Assembly: GCA_025738555.1 (NCBI GenBank)
Contig: JAOVFP010000005.1
Location: 2,356,001 to 2,420,000 of the forward strand
DNA length: 64,000 nt
Origin: Cyathus striatus
Taxonomy: Eukaryota; Basidiomycota; Agaricomycetes; Agaricales; Nidulariaceae
Reading direction: 5' to 3'
The position numbers and the translations under genes were made by a program. Below are positions 35,424 to 45,775 of this stretch, piece by piece. Numbering within the stretch: position 1 is the first letter of the stretch; every line of letters starts with the position of its first letter. The notes beneath the pieces were generated by a model. It made no database searches. It saw only the letters and a list, made by a program, of their open reading frames with translations, and had not been told where the DNA came from.

Positions 35424-36595
35424 CGCCTCGATATTTCAATGTGAAATAGCTTTGAAATACTGTAGAAATATTCTTTATATTACATCATTATTTCGCTTTG
35501 TAATACTCTTACAATTCACATATGATATTTCTCACATATTTGAAAGTCACAATAACAAAGAAATATTGAAACCTGGATCGCCATTTTCTTTGAAATCCTT
35601 TATTCAATATTTCAAAGGTTTTTCACCTATGAAATAACAAAGAAATATTTATTTGGGTAGTCACAATGAGCTTTGTCTACCATTGTCTCATCTTTGTGAC
35701 ATATGTCACAAGGTTCTTATCTAAGAGATCTTAGCAAGATCTTAGTCACAGTGGCATTGTGACATATGTCACGATCGTCACACTTGTCCCACAGTGTCAC
35801 ATATGTCGCAGTCGTCACAGTTGTCGCAGTTGTCGCAGTTGTCACACATGTCACAGTCGTCACAGTCGTCGCAGTTGTCACACTTGTCGCAGTCGTCACA
35901 GTCGTCGCAGTCGTCACAGCTGTCCCACAGTGTCACACTTGTCACAGTCGTCGCAGTCGTCACAGTCGTCACAGTTGTCACAGTTGTGATAAGTGTGACG
36001 ACTGCGACATATGTGACGACTGCGACGACTGTGACGACTGTGACGACTGTGACGACTGCGACATGTGTAACAAGTGTGACAACTGCGACGACTGTGACGA
36101 CTGTGACATGTGTGACAACTGCGACAACTGTGACGACTGTGACGACTGCGACAGTGCGACATGTGTGACAAGTGTGACAACTGCGACAACTGCGACAACT
36201 GTGATGACTGCGACATATGTGACACTGTGGGACAAGTGTGACGATCGTGACATATGTCACAATGCCACTGTGACTAAGATCTTGCTAAGATCTCTTAGAT
36301 AAGAACCTTGTGACATATGTCACAAAGATGAGACAATGGTAGACAAAGCTCATTGTGACTACCCAAATAAATATTTCTTTGTTATTTCATAGGTGAAAAA
36401 CCTTTGAAATATTGAATAAAGGATTTCAAAGAAAATGGCGATCCAGGTTTCAATATTTCTTTGTTATTGTGACTTTCAAATATGTGAGAAATATCATATG
36501 TGAATTGTAAGAGTATTACAAAGCGAAATAATGATGTAATATAAAGAATATTTCCACGGTATTTCAAAGCTATTTCACATTGAAATATCAAGGCG
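35424..36595. mobile_element. 1.17-kb palindromic foldback element inside the alpha-kinase gene
   Basis: The whole element is one near-perfect inverted repeat centred near 36000. The outer 335 bp of each arm (CGCCTCGATATTTCAATG inward) differ at only about three positions. The core (about 35755-36255) consists of GTCACAGTC/GTCGCAGTC 9-bp words on one side and GACTGCGAC/GACTGTGAC on the other. TGCACGC flanks both ends (35420-35426 and 36596-36602, overlapping the first bases of the left TIR). Deleting the element plus one copy leaves LIDTACMQCEANVFYW in frame in the kinase gene. It encodes nothing itself; overlapping ORFs here are products of the repeat. Confidence 0.85.
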
Positions 36596-36602
36596 TGCAC
36601 GC

Positions 36603-38804
36603 AGTGTCAATAAGTGTTTTTTCAAGCTCTGAGTCAACTGCAAAACGACCAATTGAAAAATTAGGCTGTGAATCACTTCGTGTTTTCTTCTTCCCCTTTA
36701 AATCACCTGGAAAGTAAACACACTTAGCAGCAATGGCCTGGTTTAAAACATTACCAAGGCCTGATTTGGCTAAGGGTGTAACAGTTAGCAGCCCTTTGTG
36801 AGCAGTTTTACATGCCCCAATGCCAAGTGCTTCCAGATGGTTGATTGATAAAACGCCAGGATGTGGATCAGAGAGTTCAAATGATTTTGAAGCAGAGTCA
36901 GAAAGGAGCTCTGTCAAACTGATATCAGGAATCGCATAAAATTGGATCTGCTCCACAATATGTTTAGCTTATGCAAGAGAAGTATTGAGTTGATGAAATA
37001 CAACAATATTATAATTAACTTACTGGAATGTGTTTGAAGATTAGCTAACAATCCGCCTGTCTTCAATGCTTCACGAACTTTTTCTCTGTCAGGGGATACA
37101 TAAATGGTTGATATTTGAACACACTTCTTTGCAGGTGTAGATGTTGGGGATAAATCCATGGAGTTTTGAGTATTCTACATAATTGAATGTTAGTATAATG
37201 TAAATGTCATAAGTAATAATAAAACCCATACTGTGCATGTTCTCTTCTGCATACCAGATGACTCAGAAGGTGGCACCTTGCTTCCATCAGTCCATGGTTT
37301 CTGGTTGGGTATGGAACAAGCATTATTGATCACTGGATTTATATCTGTTTCATAGAACTGAGTAGATGTATCAAAGTTGTTTTTTTGGTCCTACTTGTAG
37401 GTCAGATATAACATAATTACATTTGATAAATGAAGATTACCTTAGTTTCCTGAGTTAACAATTCAGTTTTAAAATGAGTTACATTATGAAGTGATTAACA
37501 AATATCTTACCTCTTGCTCAATAATATAATCTAAACACTTATCCCACAACTTTGCTGGTATAACGAGTGCCAATGTGAAAGGTTTGGAAGGTTTTTTAAA
37601 GACCTTTGTTTTATCTTTTCCTCTTCCTTCAGCAAGACAGCGATAATAAAAGTATGGGTGATCCTGTTTCTCAAGTGAAAGATCTGCCCATGAAGAGAGC
37701 TCACAAATTGTTAACTTATTCATTTTGAATGGAAAGCCGTGTGTTTCCTTTATAAGCTTCAGGAAAATAGTATCTTCCACCAACTGTCTGAGCTCAGGAG
37801 GTGTAGCTGTTGCTGGGATATTTTGTCGCCCTTCCTGAAGATTCTACATGAATTTGTTAGTACAAGTGCAATAATATAAAGCAAGACAGAATAACAAACC
37901 AGAATCAATTCAGGCTTCGCTTTTCCTGACACTTCACGCACAGCCTGAATTAAAACACTGATAGTTTCAGTCTGGTTACCAGACTGGTAACATAGACGTC
38001 GATACTTGTCATGTTCACCACTGTAGAGAGAATGTGCACCAGAATATCCAGTAGCCATTAATCGCTGAGAAGAGGCTGACCCTCTGTTGCCTGATGACCA
38101 TGTACTTGGTATTCCAATGGTAGGCAATGCACCATTATTTGTAATAGGCCATCTTTGCAAGCTGGATGTCAAATGAACACTGTTTGATATTGGTGTAACC
38201 TTCCGTGCAAGCAATTCAGAATCTAAACAAAATATCAGGTAAGTATTAAAGTAATAGTAGCATCACAATATGCAAAATCTAACCTTTTCATTGTGCTCGG
38301 TTTACAGATGTTCGTATAGCATTGACATCAATGCTTGTTGCAGCACTTTGTTGATGAGCAACAGCAGGACCTACAATTAAAATTGTTTAATACTCATTTC
38401 AGTGTTAAATTATAATGTTGATATGTACTGAGAATGGAATCATGAGGCAGCTGTTGGTTTGGGCCAGAAATACTGTTCAAAATATCTGGTCCTAATTGAT
38501 TGAAATGTAAGTGACTAAATGGAAATGATGAAAAATGAACAGCACGTAGTATAGTATCTGGCTTCCTGGTATAATGCTCAAAGCATGGCTTGCATACAAA
38601 CTTGCCTGTAGAACCATTATTCCCTACCACATAGTGCCTGTTGTCACCTGGAAGAAGAATAGTGGAGCAGCTACTTCTACCACAAGGAACTGAATCATTA
38701 GCATGAGCATCCTCTGTAAATTGAGCGATAGCTTCAGCATTACCAAAGTTCATGATGTGGAATATAGTTGTTGTGGATGGAATAGAGCAGCTGCTTAAAA
38801 ACAT
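36603..38804 (-). pseudogene. alpha-kinase, N-terminal part
   Basis: The start MFLSSCSIPSTTTIF is chosen as the first Met; an internal Met (MNFGNAEAIAQF) is equally possible. The N-terminal region has a cysteine motif (CGRSSCSTILLPGDNRHYVV, then GKFVCKPCFEHYTRK) that could bind zinc. Several short introns follow, and a mid-region contains MNKLTICELSSWADLSLEKQ. The kinase domain then begins with IGACKTAHKGLLTV and NQAIAAKCVYFPGD, whose Lys is the expected nucleotide-binding lysine, and RFAVDSELEKTLIDTAC, where the foldback element cuts in. One in-frame TGA (in NRAQ-stop-K near 38.29 kb) is again a possible CGA change. The gene is divergent from the integrase-like gene at 39.55 kb. Confidence 0.75.
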
Positions 38805-39552
38805 AAGAGGGATGTCACAGTATTTATATTCACAAAATCCCTGTGTTTAGGATAAGCTGTGATTCTAAGCTTCATGCAAATAACATGAGTCAGCCACACG
38901 TAAAACTGTATTAATGCTAATTATAACATGGACCACTATTATCAAGAACATGCAGCGCAGTCATAGCTTCAAAATTAAACACACAACAACTGTGGGAGTT
39001 GGGTATGTCATATCTCATAGAATGTGAGGTAAGTGATAAGTAAAGTTCATTGTTGTAGAACAATGCAAACTCAAGACTCGGAGCCAAATACTTGTTAGTA
39101 TATACCGGATAAAAACATGAGGTTTAAGTTGCATATGCACCTATTACTCTTACAATGATCAATCAAATACACATGTCTCCTTAGCAGGATTACAAGAGTA
39201 ATAGCAAAGAGTGTTCAATATCTAATATATACAAAATTAGCTAAATGGTAATGTAAGACTATGTCTTTGGTGAAGGCCAAGGCTTTGTGAATAATCGTTT
39301 ACCGCTACACCACCCATAATAGCATTACATTTTCACACATTAAATATCGGCTCCAAGAACATGTGTTATTAGCATCTCAGTTTATGTTTAATTGCAATTA
39401 TGATACTTTTGGATTGCCCATTGTTAGCATAACATATATATACCACAAAAAATGATGAGTGTAAGTATAGCTGTCTCATTTCTGTCTCCTACTCATTTTC
39501 ATTATCATGGCGTGAACAAAACTTGTGAAAAATCAATACTTACCAAATCATA
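38805..39552. promoter_or_regulatory. shared intergenic region of the divergent kinase and integrase genes
   Basis: About 750 bp, AT-rich, without a supported ORF, between divergently transcribed genes. It must hold both promoters if either gene is expressed. TATA-like runs occur (for example ATATATATACC near 39431-39442), but none can be assigned. Confidence 0.35.
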
Positions 39553-41451
39553 ATGTTTGTTTATTATACTTATAAATTGTTAATTTACCTGCTTGTCACA
39601 GCTCCAATTGACGATATTGCACAGTACATACTTATGTACTGGAAAATGTGCCATTCTGACAAGGTAATACTCCGTTATCTGAAGGAAAAACACATGGATG
39701 TTACACGCTATGGCTTGGGGTCAGTAATTCTAGTTGTTTTATTCTTGGTATTTATCTCTATCTTACTTATATATAAAATTAGATTGACACGGTTTCGGGA
39801 AATGCGTGAAGCTATGGGCTTATTCCATTCACGGAAGCAAAAGCATGATGTTGACAGTATTCATGAGGCTATGGTTTGATTGCATACACAATATCCAAAT
39901 GCTGGTGCTCGAGAGATGGTCAGTTTATTATTTCATGAGGAAAATATGGCTGTTACCCAGTATGTTTGTCAATGAATTCAATATCTTCAAATATCTTACT
40001 CTATGGTCTTTTCTTCAACTAGACAAGTGGTTATATCCTATTTTGCTCTCTATGAGCCTGATCTTGTGAAGCAGCGGCAAGCACGAAGGTTGAAGAGGAA
40101 GAAGTGGTGGTCTGCTGGTGTTAATGACATTATTGCAGTGGACCAGCATGACAAATGGAAATACAAGTTTGGCCTTGGTCTACATACTGGCATTGATCCA
40201 TTTGCTGGAAAGATACACTGGCTGAAGGTTTGGCACTCTAACAGCAATCCCAAGCTAATATTTAGCTATTATCTTGAAGCAATTGAAGATATGGGAGGTA
40301 AATATTTCATACCATACATGAATTGCGTTGAATTCTCATTTGATTTATACCATACAGCTATGCCACTAGTCACTCAGAGTGATCCTGGTTCTGAAAACTT
40401 TGGAATTGCAAATGGACATACATTTCTTCGACACTGGCATGATCCTTCACTTAAAGGGACACTCCAACATCGCTGGATGCATGAGAAGAAGAACATAAAG
40501 CCTGAGATCACATGGTCACAGCTTCGGTGTCGATTTACTCCTGGATTTGAAAACATTCTTGATCATGGTGTTAATGAGGATTGGTATCACCCAGATAATA
40601 CTTTAGAGGCGTTAGTCATTATTTTATACAATTTCATCTTATTCTTATCCTTTTTAGATTGGTATTTCACTGGGTCTTTATTCCTTGGTTACAGGGAGAG
40701 CTTGATGCTTACAAGAATCGAGTTAATAACTCAGCAAAACGAGCAGATCACAATAAAATTCTTCCACATGGTGTTCCAAATGATATTTGTTTAAATCCTA
40801 GTGAATATGGTGTGTTAGACTTCAAAGTATGTGTGTTCTCGCTTAGTTAGTAATCTGGTCAACTAATATTTGATAAATTATAGATATCTGTCCAACAAGA
40901 GGCTATACAAGAAGCATGCACTCTGTTTTCACCCCCAGATCACCCAGTATTTGAGCTTGTTCCCAAGTCATTTTCCGACATGGTTAGTGCAATATACATT
41001 CAACATAACTCACCAGCAATTACAAGACATAATGTATGGGATGTGTATTTGTTGATTTTAACAAATATCCAGGCGGCAAATGAAATTCCACATGAGGACT
41101 TTGCTCTATGGACTGATATTATTCAAACCTCAACACAGAATGAAATAGCTGATAATGATGAGGAATTAATGCCAGGACTTCAAGAACTTGAAGGAGGCAT
41201 GGAAAATTGAATGTCAGATGGTTCATATTATATGGGAGGTGTTAACAATGGCCAAGGAATGGGTTAGTAGTAATCACCTGCTAGTTTTTCAGTAGTTGAC
41301 ATTTACATTACAGATGAAACTCATTCAGCTGAACTGGATTATATGATGAATGTGGATGATCCACTTCCATACCAGGAACAAGATTTGGCAGAAATTGAAG
41401 TTAACTTTACTTCAGATGAGAACTTCAGTGATGGAGATGGTACCTGGTAGT
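39553..41451 (+). pseudogene. integrase-core (rve-like) transposase of a basidiomycete DNA transposon
   Basis: An exon chain with short introns gives YPNAGAREMVSLLFHEENMA, YEPDLVKQRQARRLKRKKWW, SAGVNDIIAVDQHDKWKYKF, GIDPFAGKIHWLKVWHSNSN, PLVTQSDPGSENFGIANGHT, LQHRWMHEKKNIKPEITWSQ and VFIPWLQGELDAYKNRVN, then LPHGVPNDI. Candidate catalytic residues are Asp in AVDQHDKW, Asp in TQSDPGSEN and Glu in IKPEITW, an rve-type D-D-E arrangement that recalls integrase-type (IS3EU-like) eukaryotic transposases. Two in-frame TGA codons (after HEAMV, and after GGMEN near the end) suggest decay; the last exon ends NFSDGDGTW-stop. The exact start is uncertain. It is the likely mobilising enzyme of the element, but that link is inference. 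Confidence 0.7.
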
Positions 41452-41867
41452 TTCAGAAATAGATTTCTACTAGTACTACTAGTATACACTTGAAGCTCCT
41501 AGTTAGCTAGTTCTGTTTTCTCAAATATTCTCGCTCTCTCCTTGCTTCTGTTTGTACCTGTTTGTACATTCTTCCAAAACTTCGTCCTCATTACTCAATC
41601 ATCACCTCAACTTATGCACATTAGGTGCAACAGCACAAATGTTGCTTTGAAATAAATATATAGCACCCTTCTACATTTATAGCCCTCTGGGTAAGCTTAG
41701 AAATGAATCCATTGTTACTTATTACACAATATATTCGCTCCCTCCTTGCTTCTGTTTGTACTTATTTGTACATTCTGGTCACAAGCGTCATTGCCTTTGA
41801 GGAAACAACGCTCGTGACCATGCTTATGTAATCATCAATTTGACTCTATTTGTACACCTCTAGCTAT
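41452..41867. repeat. right TIR and duplicated subterminal block
   Basis: The right TIR occupies about 41700-41867. A block of about 45 bp with CTCCTTGCTTCTGTTTGTAC and TTTGTACATTCT occurs twice in direct orientation, at about 41531-41572 and 41733-41775. The outer copy lies within the TIR, so the inner one is a partial duplication of the element end. Confidence 0.6.
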
Positions 41868-42052
41868 TAGTCCTACTCAATAAGTCATTATGGTTTTTCA
41901 TTAGAATTTTTGAGATCAAAGGAGACCATGCGGTAATCTGATGCCAAGTAAGAGGCAAGGAAGTTAAAGTGGAGCTCGAACCAACAACACGGTGCTGGTG
42001 GCGACAGTAACGCTGCTGCCCCGTAAACTTAATTTTCCATCATCCACAGCGC

Positions 42053-43948
42053 ATGACACCAGACAGCACCATGAATGCTTCCCAGGCTGTCTCGTCTACA
42101 AGAGGTATGTTTGCAATGGGCTATTTTCGATTGAACTAATACTGTTTATCTTATCTTGTAGACAGCCCTGGCTACCCTGAGACACCGCAAGCGCAGCGCA
42201 CGTCTTCGTTTAGAACCCAACATCCAACTGTGTCCTTGCCACCTATCGCATCTCTGGGCCTTTTCAGACAGGAGGACGCACAGAGTTATTCTCTGGGTGC
42301 CTATGGCTCCCTCCCTGGTATTCACCTGGCGCACAAACAACAGGCTACAGCAACCAGTTATCCCCAGACTCCGGCTCGTCCTGGGAAGGAGAATCTTGTT
42401 CCTACTCCAAGTTCTCATCATGCTGCCCATAGTAGAGGTCATATACATGGTTATGGTACATTTTTTTTGTTTTTTTTGTTCCCTGTTCTAATCCTTCATC
42501 ATGTCTAGGACATGTTGCTACTTTTTCAACTCCTACACCAGTCCACCATGTGCAATCTCATATTCCTCTTGTGCTCGACTCCCCAGCACCGAAATGGAAT
42601 ATGCCCTGGATTCCTGCTACCGTGATTCCACCCCCACCAACTCCCACAGTCACCTCTGCTCCCTCCCTCAACGAACAACCGACTTCCCTTGCCAATGTTG
42701 TACCCACCGAGAGCTCTTCGAAATCAGCTAACAAGGGTTGCAAGAAGACCGCTACTCATGTGGAGTCAGTGGCCATTAGCAAGTCACCAAAGCAAGCAAA
42801 GGCTGCAAAACGCTCGCGTGCTAAGGCCAAGGGTGCTGGGAGTAAGAGTGGCAAGCAAAACCGAAGATCTGCTGGCGCATCAGACAAGGAGATCATGAAG
42901 CTCAGTCAGCAGGCGAAGGAGGCTGCTTCCTTACCCAAGCCGAAGCCATGGCCACACAAAGTTCAGGAGGTAGTGGCGGAGGTGGATGTAGTTGAATTGG
43001 TGAAGGACATTGAATGGCTAGAGAGCGATGATGAGGAGCAGGCCGGTTCGGATGAAGAAAGCAGCAGCCCCAGCATCTATGATAGTGATAGTGGCGATTC
43101 CAAGCGGCGGCTGACTGAAGCGGAGAAGGCTGTTATTGTACAGTTCATAACCAGCCCGGAGATTTGGCCGACGTTCAAGACAAAGCAGAAGAGGGTCTGG
43201 GGAAAGGTATGCCCGTATCTCTCTTGTTTGTATCACTCCATTTGTTAATACCAGTAATAGATTTCGAAGCTCCTTTCGGGAAGGGACCCAAAGACCATCA
43301 GCAGCTACTGGCACACCAATGCATGGATGAAGTACAAGGCTGTGCGAGAGTGGGAGAACCATACAGGTGGTGGAGATAGAGATGATGAGGGTAGAGTAAA
43401 TAAGAAGATGGTTTTTGGCTATTCAACGCGGGTCATGAAGGCATTCAAGGAGTTGGAGATATATGAGTTGATTGACAAAGTGTATGTTTCCATTCATTTT
43501 ATAATTCACTTTACTCATCTTCCAAAGTGCTAGGGATGCTTCTGATGTAATGCGTGCAAGGGACTACAATTCCACTGCCCCCCTTTCAGATCAAGAAGAC
43601 ATACGTCCACAAAAGCATTGCAAGCACTCTTGCTCTGTCAGTATAGAGCGCTCAGCAAGCAGTGATTCTATCGGCCCATGTGAACACTGGCTTTCTGAGG
43701 CCGTTGGTGCGATAAAAGAGAAAGCTCGAAGCTCTGCGGCTGTTGCACAAGAAAAGCTAGAGCTTGCTCAGAAGCATGATCAGCGTGAGGAAGATGAACG
43801 TCGTGAACGGCAGGAGATGATGAAGATTGATGCGCGTAATAAGAGTCTGGACATGGTAATGCAGATGCTGGCTCATGAGGACATGACTGTGAGGGAAATT
43901 GGTAAGAAGTATATGGCAGAGTTGGATTTAGGGGATATGTTTAAGTAG
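42053..43948 (+). CDS. Harbinger accessory protein, Myb/SANT-like DNA-binding
   Basis: The start is MTPDSTMNASQAVSSTR, followed by an intron (about 42105-42161), a Pro/Ser-rich region, an intron near 42456-42509, and a Lys/Ala-rich basic tract (KSPKQAKAAKRSRAKAKGAG). The DNA-binding region reads KRRLTEAEKAVIVQFITSPE, WPTFKTKQKRVW, then after an intron ISKLLSGRDPKTISSYW, and KMVFGYSTRVMKAFKELEIY. The C-terminus is a charged coiled coil (AQEKLELAQKHDQREEDERR). PIF/Harbinger elements carry such a Myb-like partner that helps bring the transposase to the TIRs. No stop interrupts the deduced exons, and CpG content is normal, so it may be functional. It converges with the transposase gene. Confidence 0.75.
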
Positions 43949-43987
43949 TACTCGTAGTTTACACCTATACTACTGCAGTAAAAAGTG

Positions 43988-45357
43988 TCAAAGCAATTCC
44001 TTCCATCGTAATAGCCCTTGTCGATGCAGATCAGTCATTTGAACACCATTATTAACAACTGGTGCATCTCCTCCGATTACCTCTTCCACATCATTGTCAT
44101 CTCTACCATTAAAACCAGCTATTGCTGTAGGATCATCCATGAAGCCTTCAAGAATGTTGTGTAAAACCATCAATGCTTCAATCTGTTGATGTATAAGATC
44201 AAGATTCCGTCCTGGAATAAATTGAAGAATAGGAAATCTTCCTTTTAGGCGACCAAAAGAATGCTCAACAGCAATTCGTATAGATGAAAGTGCCTGATTC
44301 CAACGCTTGCATTGGTTTGCCTCAGCAGGATCATTTGTGAGATCATAGTCACTGAATGGACGAATAGAAAATGGAGTAAGAGGGTATCCTTTATCGACAA
44401 GAATATATTCATAAGGTCTGAAATAGTTGTTTCGGTTACGCCATAGATCTGAATTCTTGAATACCCGACTGTCTTGCACAGAACCAGGCCAGCCAAGTTC
44501 ATAGGATGTAAACTGGGCATGGTTGTTGACTGTGGCTTGAATGTTTAGCTACTGAGATTGTGAATCAAACTATTATAAGATAAAGAAAACATTGCCCACT
44601 GCATAGAACTTCTTGCGGCACCAATATGCATAGGGATTTTGACTCGGCATATCCTGTAGATGAATATAACTTCCATCGCCTGACCCTAACTGCCCTGGAA
44701 ATGAGGTGCCACGCTCTGCCATTATTGCAGCTTCTGCATCTCGCTCAGCTGGAGTGGGCCAATGAAGAAACTGTGGATGTAGTCTGCGAAGGGCTTTAGT
44801 TACACGAAGAGTGTATCCATATACTGAACCTTCTGAAATTGCCATAACACCAGCGGCCTTTACTCCAGTCTCAGCTCCAGCACGACACAGAAAAGTTGCA
44901 AGCTGATGTTCAACAGGACGCTGAGGTCGGCCTTCTGTACTTGCAAAGACTGGATCATCTTTTATGAAATCCACAATTCTCCAAAATGAAGTTCGGTCCA
45001 TGCTATTAACCTCTTCAAAACATTGCTAATATAGATATATGTACTGGAAACACACCGGAGCCATGATTTAAAAAACCTATCAGAGTACTCAGTTAAAAGA
45101 AGCTTGTAGAACTGAGTGGCTTTCTGCTGATTGTATGGACCCCGCCTTCCGTATCTCCCACTCTTAATTGTGCGAAGGAACCTTGCCTCATTCAGAGCAA
45201 TCTCCACAATCCCCAAAGCAGCAATTTCATCGTCATCATCTTCTGCTTCAGCAAGAAGCAGAATGGCAAGAGCTTCAAGATCGGCCAGAGTTTTCTTGTG
45301 AGACTTGTACTGCTGTGTCTGTGAGTTAATATGATTTCCTGTTCTCTGTCTAGGCAT
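43988..45357 (-). CDS. PIF/Harbinger transposase (DDE_Tnp_4 type)
   Basis: Begins MPRQRTGNHINSQTQQYK. Two short introns are deduced: one joining FFKSWLR to MDRTSFWRIVDF (about 45006-45057), one joining CRKKFYA to LNIQATVNNHAQF (about 44551-44608). Domain landmarks: EGRPQRPVEHQLATFLCRAG, GVMAISEGSVYGYT (HTH region), the first catalytic Asp in GSGDGSYIHL, NPYAYWCRKKFYA, GWPGSVQDSRVFKNSDLW, the second Asp in ILVDKGYPL, and the Glu in VEHSFGRLKGRFPIL. The C-terminus is LLRWKELL. All catalytic motifs are present and no stop interrupts the exons, so the enzyme may be active. Its product would cut at the TATGGAAACC-type TIRs. Confidence 0.85.
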
Positions 45358-45775
45358 CTCAAGCAGTGAAGCGGGGGAAAGGGCAATTGATTTATTAGAA
45401 ACACGGTAGCGCAGCTAGAGCAATGCGCGGCTGCGCCATCAGTGCGCATGGCAACAGGTCAAGTCTTTCAATTTAAACTCAGAAACTCAGCACCAATCAG
45501 AACCTCTTACATCAGCTACTTGGCAGGTGCCTGAACATGTGGGCTCTATCGCTAAACATCTGCTTCCGTTATAAAACACATAACAAAAAAATCTAACGAC
45601 TTATTGAGTAGGACTATTATTAAAAAAACCTGACCGAGGCAAGTCGCTACCAAATTTCATTACCAGAGCACACATATCTAAGCGAAGGAATAAGCGATCT
45701 GCCGAGCAGCCAATGCTCGGAGCATGAAATATTTTGATGCTTCTGAGCGTGGTGCTCCGGGTTTCCATACTAATG

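Larger units (their letters stand above)
34320..41867. mobile_element. transposon carrying an alpha-kinase gene and an integrase-like gene
   Basis: A 7.55-kb element with TIRs of about 165 bp (about 92% identical by eye). The left one begins CTAGAGGTGTACAAATAGAG at 34320 and the right one ends GTACACCTCTAG at 41863. It interrupts the left TIR of the Harbinger element. The other Harbinger TIR supplies the empty site: AATAATAGTCCTAC. Joining at a duplicated TAG (34317-34319 and 41868-41870) recreates that sequence exactly; a TA duplication with four more bases of TIR (34316-34319) is also possible. Inside are an alpha-kinase gene (minus) and an integrase-core gene (plus), divergently arranged. 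Each TIR contains a 43-bp stem-loop (GGTCACGAGCGTCGTT paired with AACGATGCTCATGACC). Confidence 0.75.
34164..45769. mobile_element. PIF/Harbinger transposon in the NACHT-WD40 gene, carrying a second element
   Basis: Terminal inverted repeats of about 190 bp start TATGGAAACCCGGAGC at 34164 and end GCTCCGGGTTTCCATA at 45769, about 94% identical by eye. CTAATG flanks both sides (34158-34163 and 45770-45775). Removing the element and one CTAATG restores the NACHT-WD40 frame (QHFIS to DKINE). Excluding the 7.55-kb element nested in its left TIR, the element is about 4.05 kb, normal for a two-gene Harbinger. It carries an accessory Myb/SANT-like gene and a transposase, both apparently intact. A 6-bp duplication is unusual, since the superfamily typically makes 3 bp. 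Confidence 0.85.

Noticed and set aside
35755..36255. CRISPR-like regular repeats
   Set aside because: Units are 9-bp words without unique spacers, arranged as a palindrome in a eukaryotic transposon; this is not a CRISPR array.
35717..36302. Overlapping ORFs of 60-178 codons on both strands, rich in Thr/Val or Cys/His/Ser
   Set aside because: They are translations of the 9-bp GTCACAGTC-type words in the palindrome core. All frames are open because the words contain no stop, and no domain is encoded.
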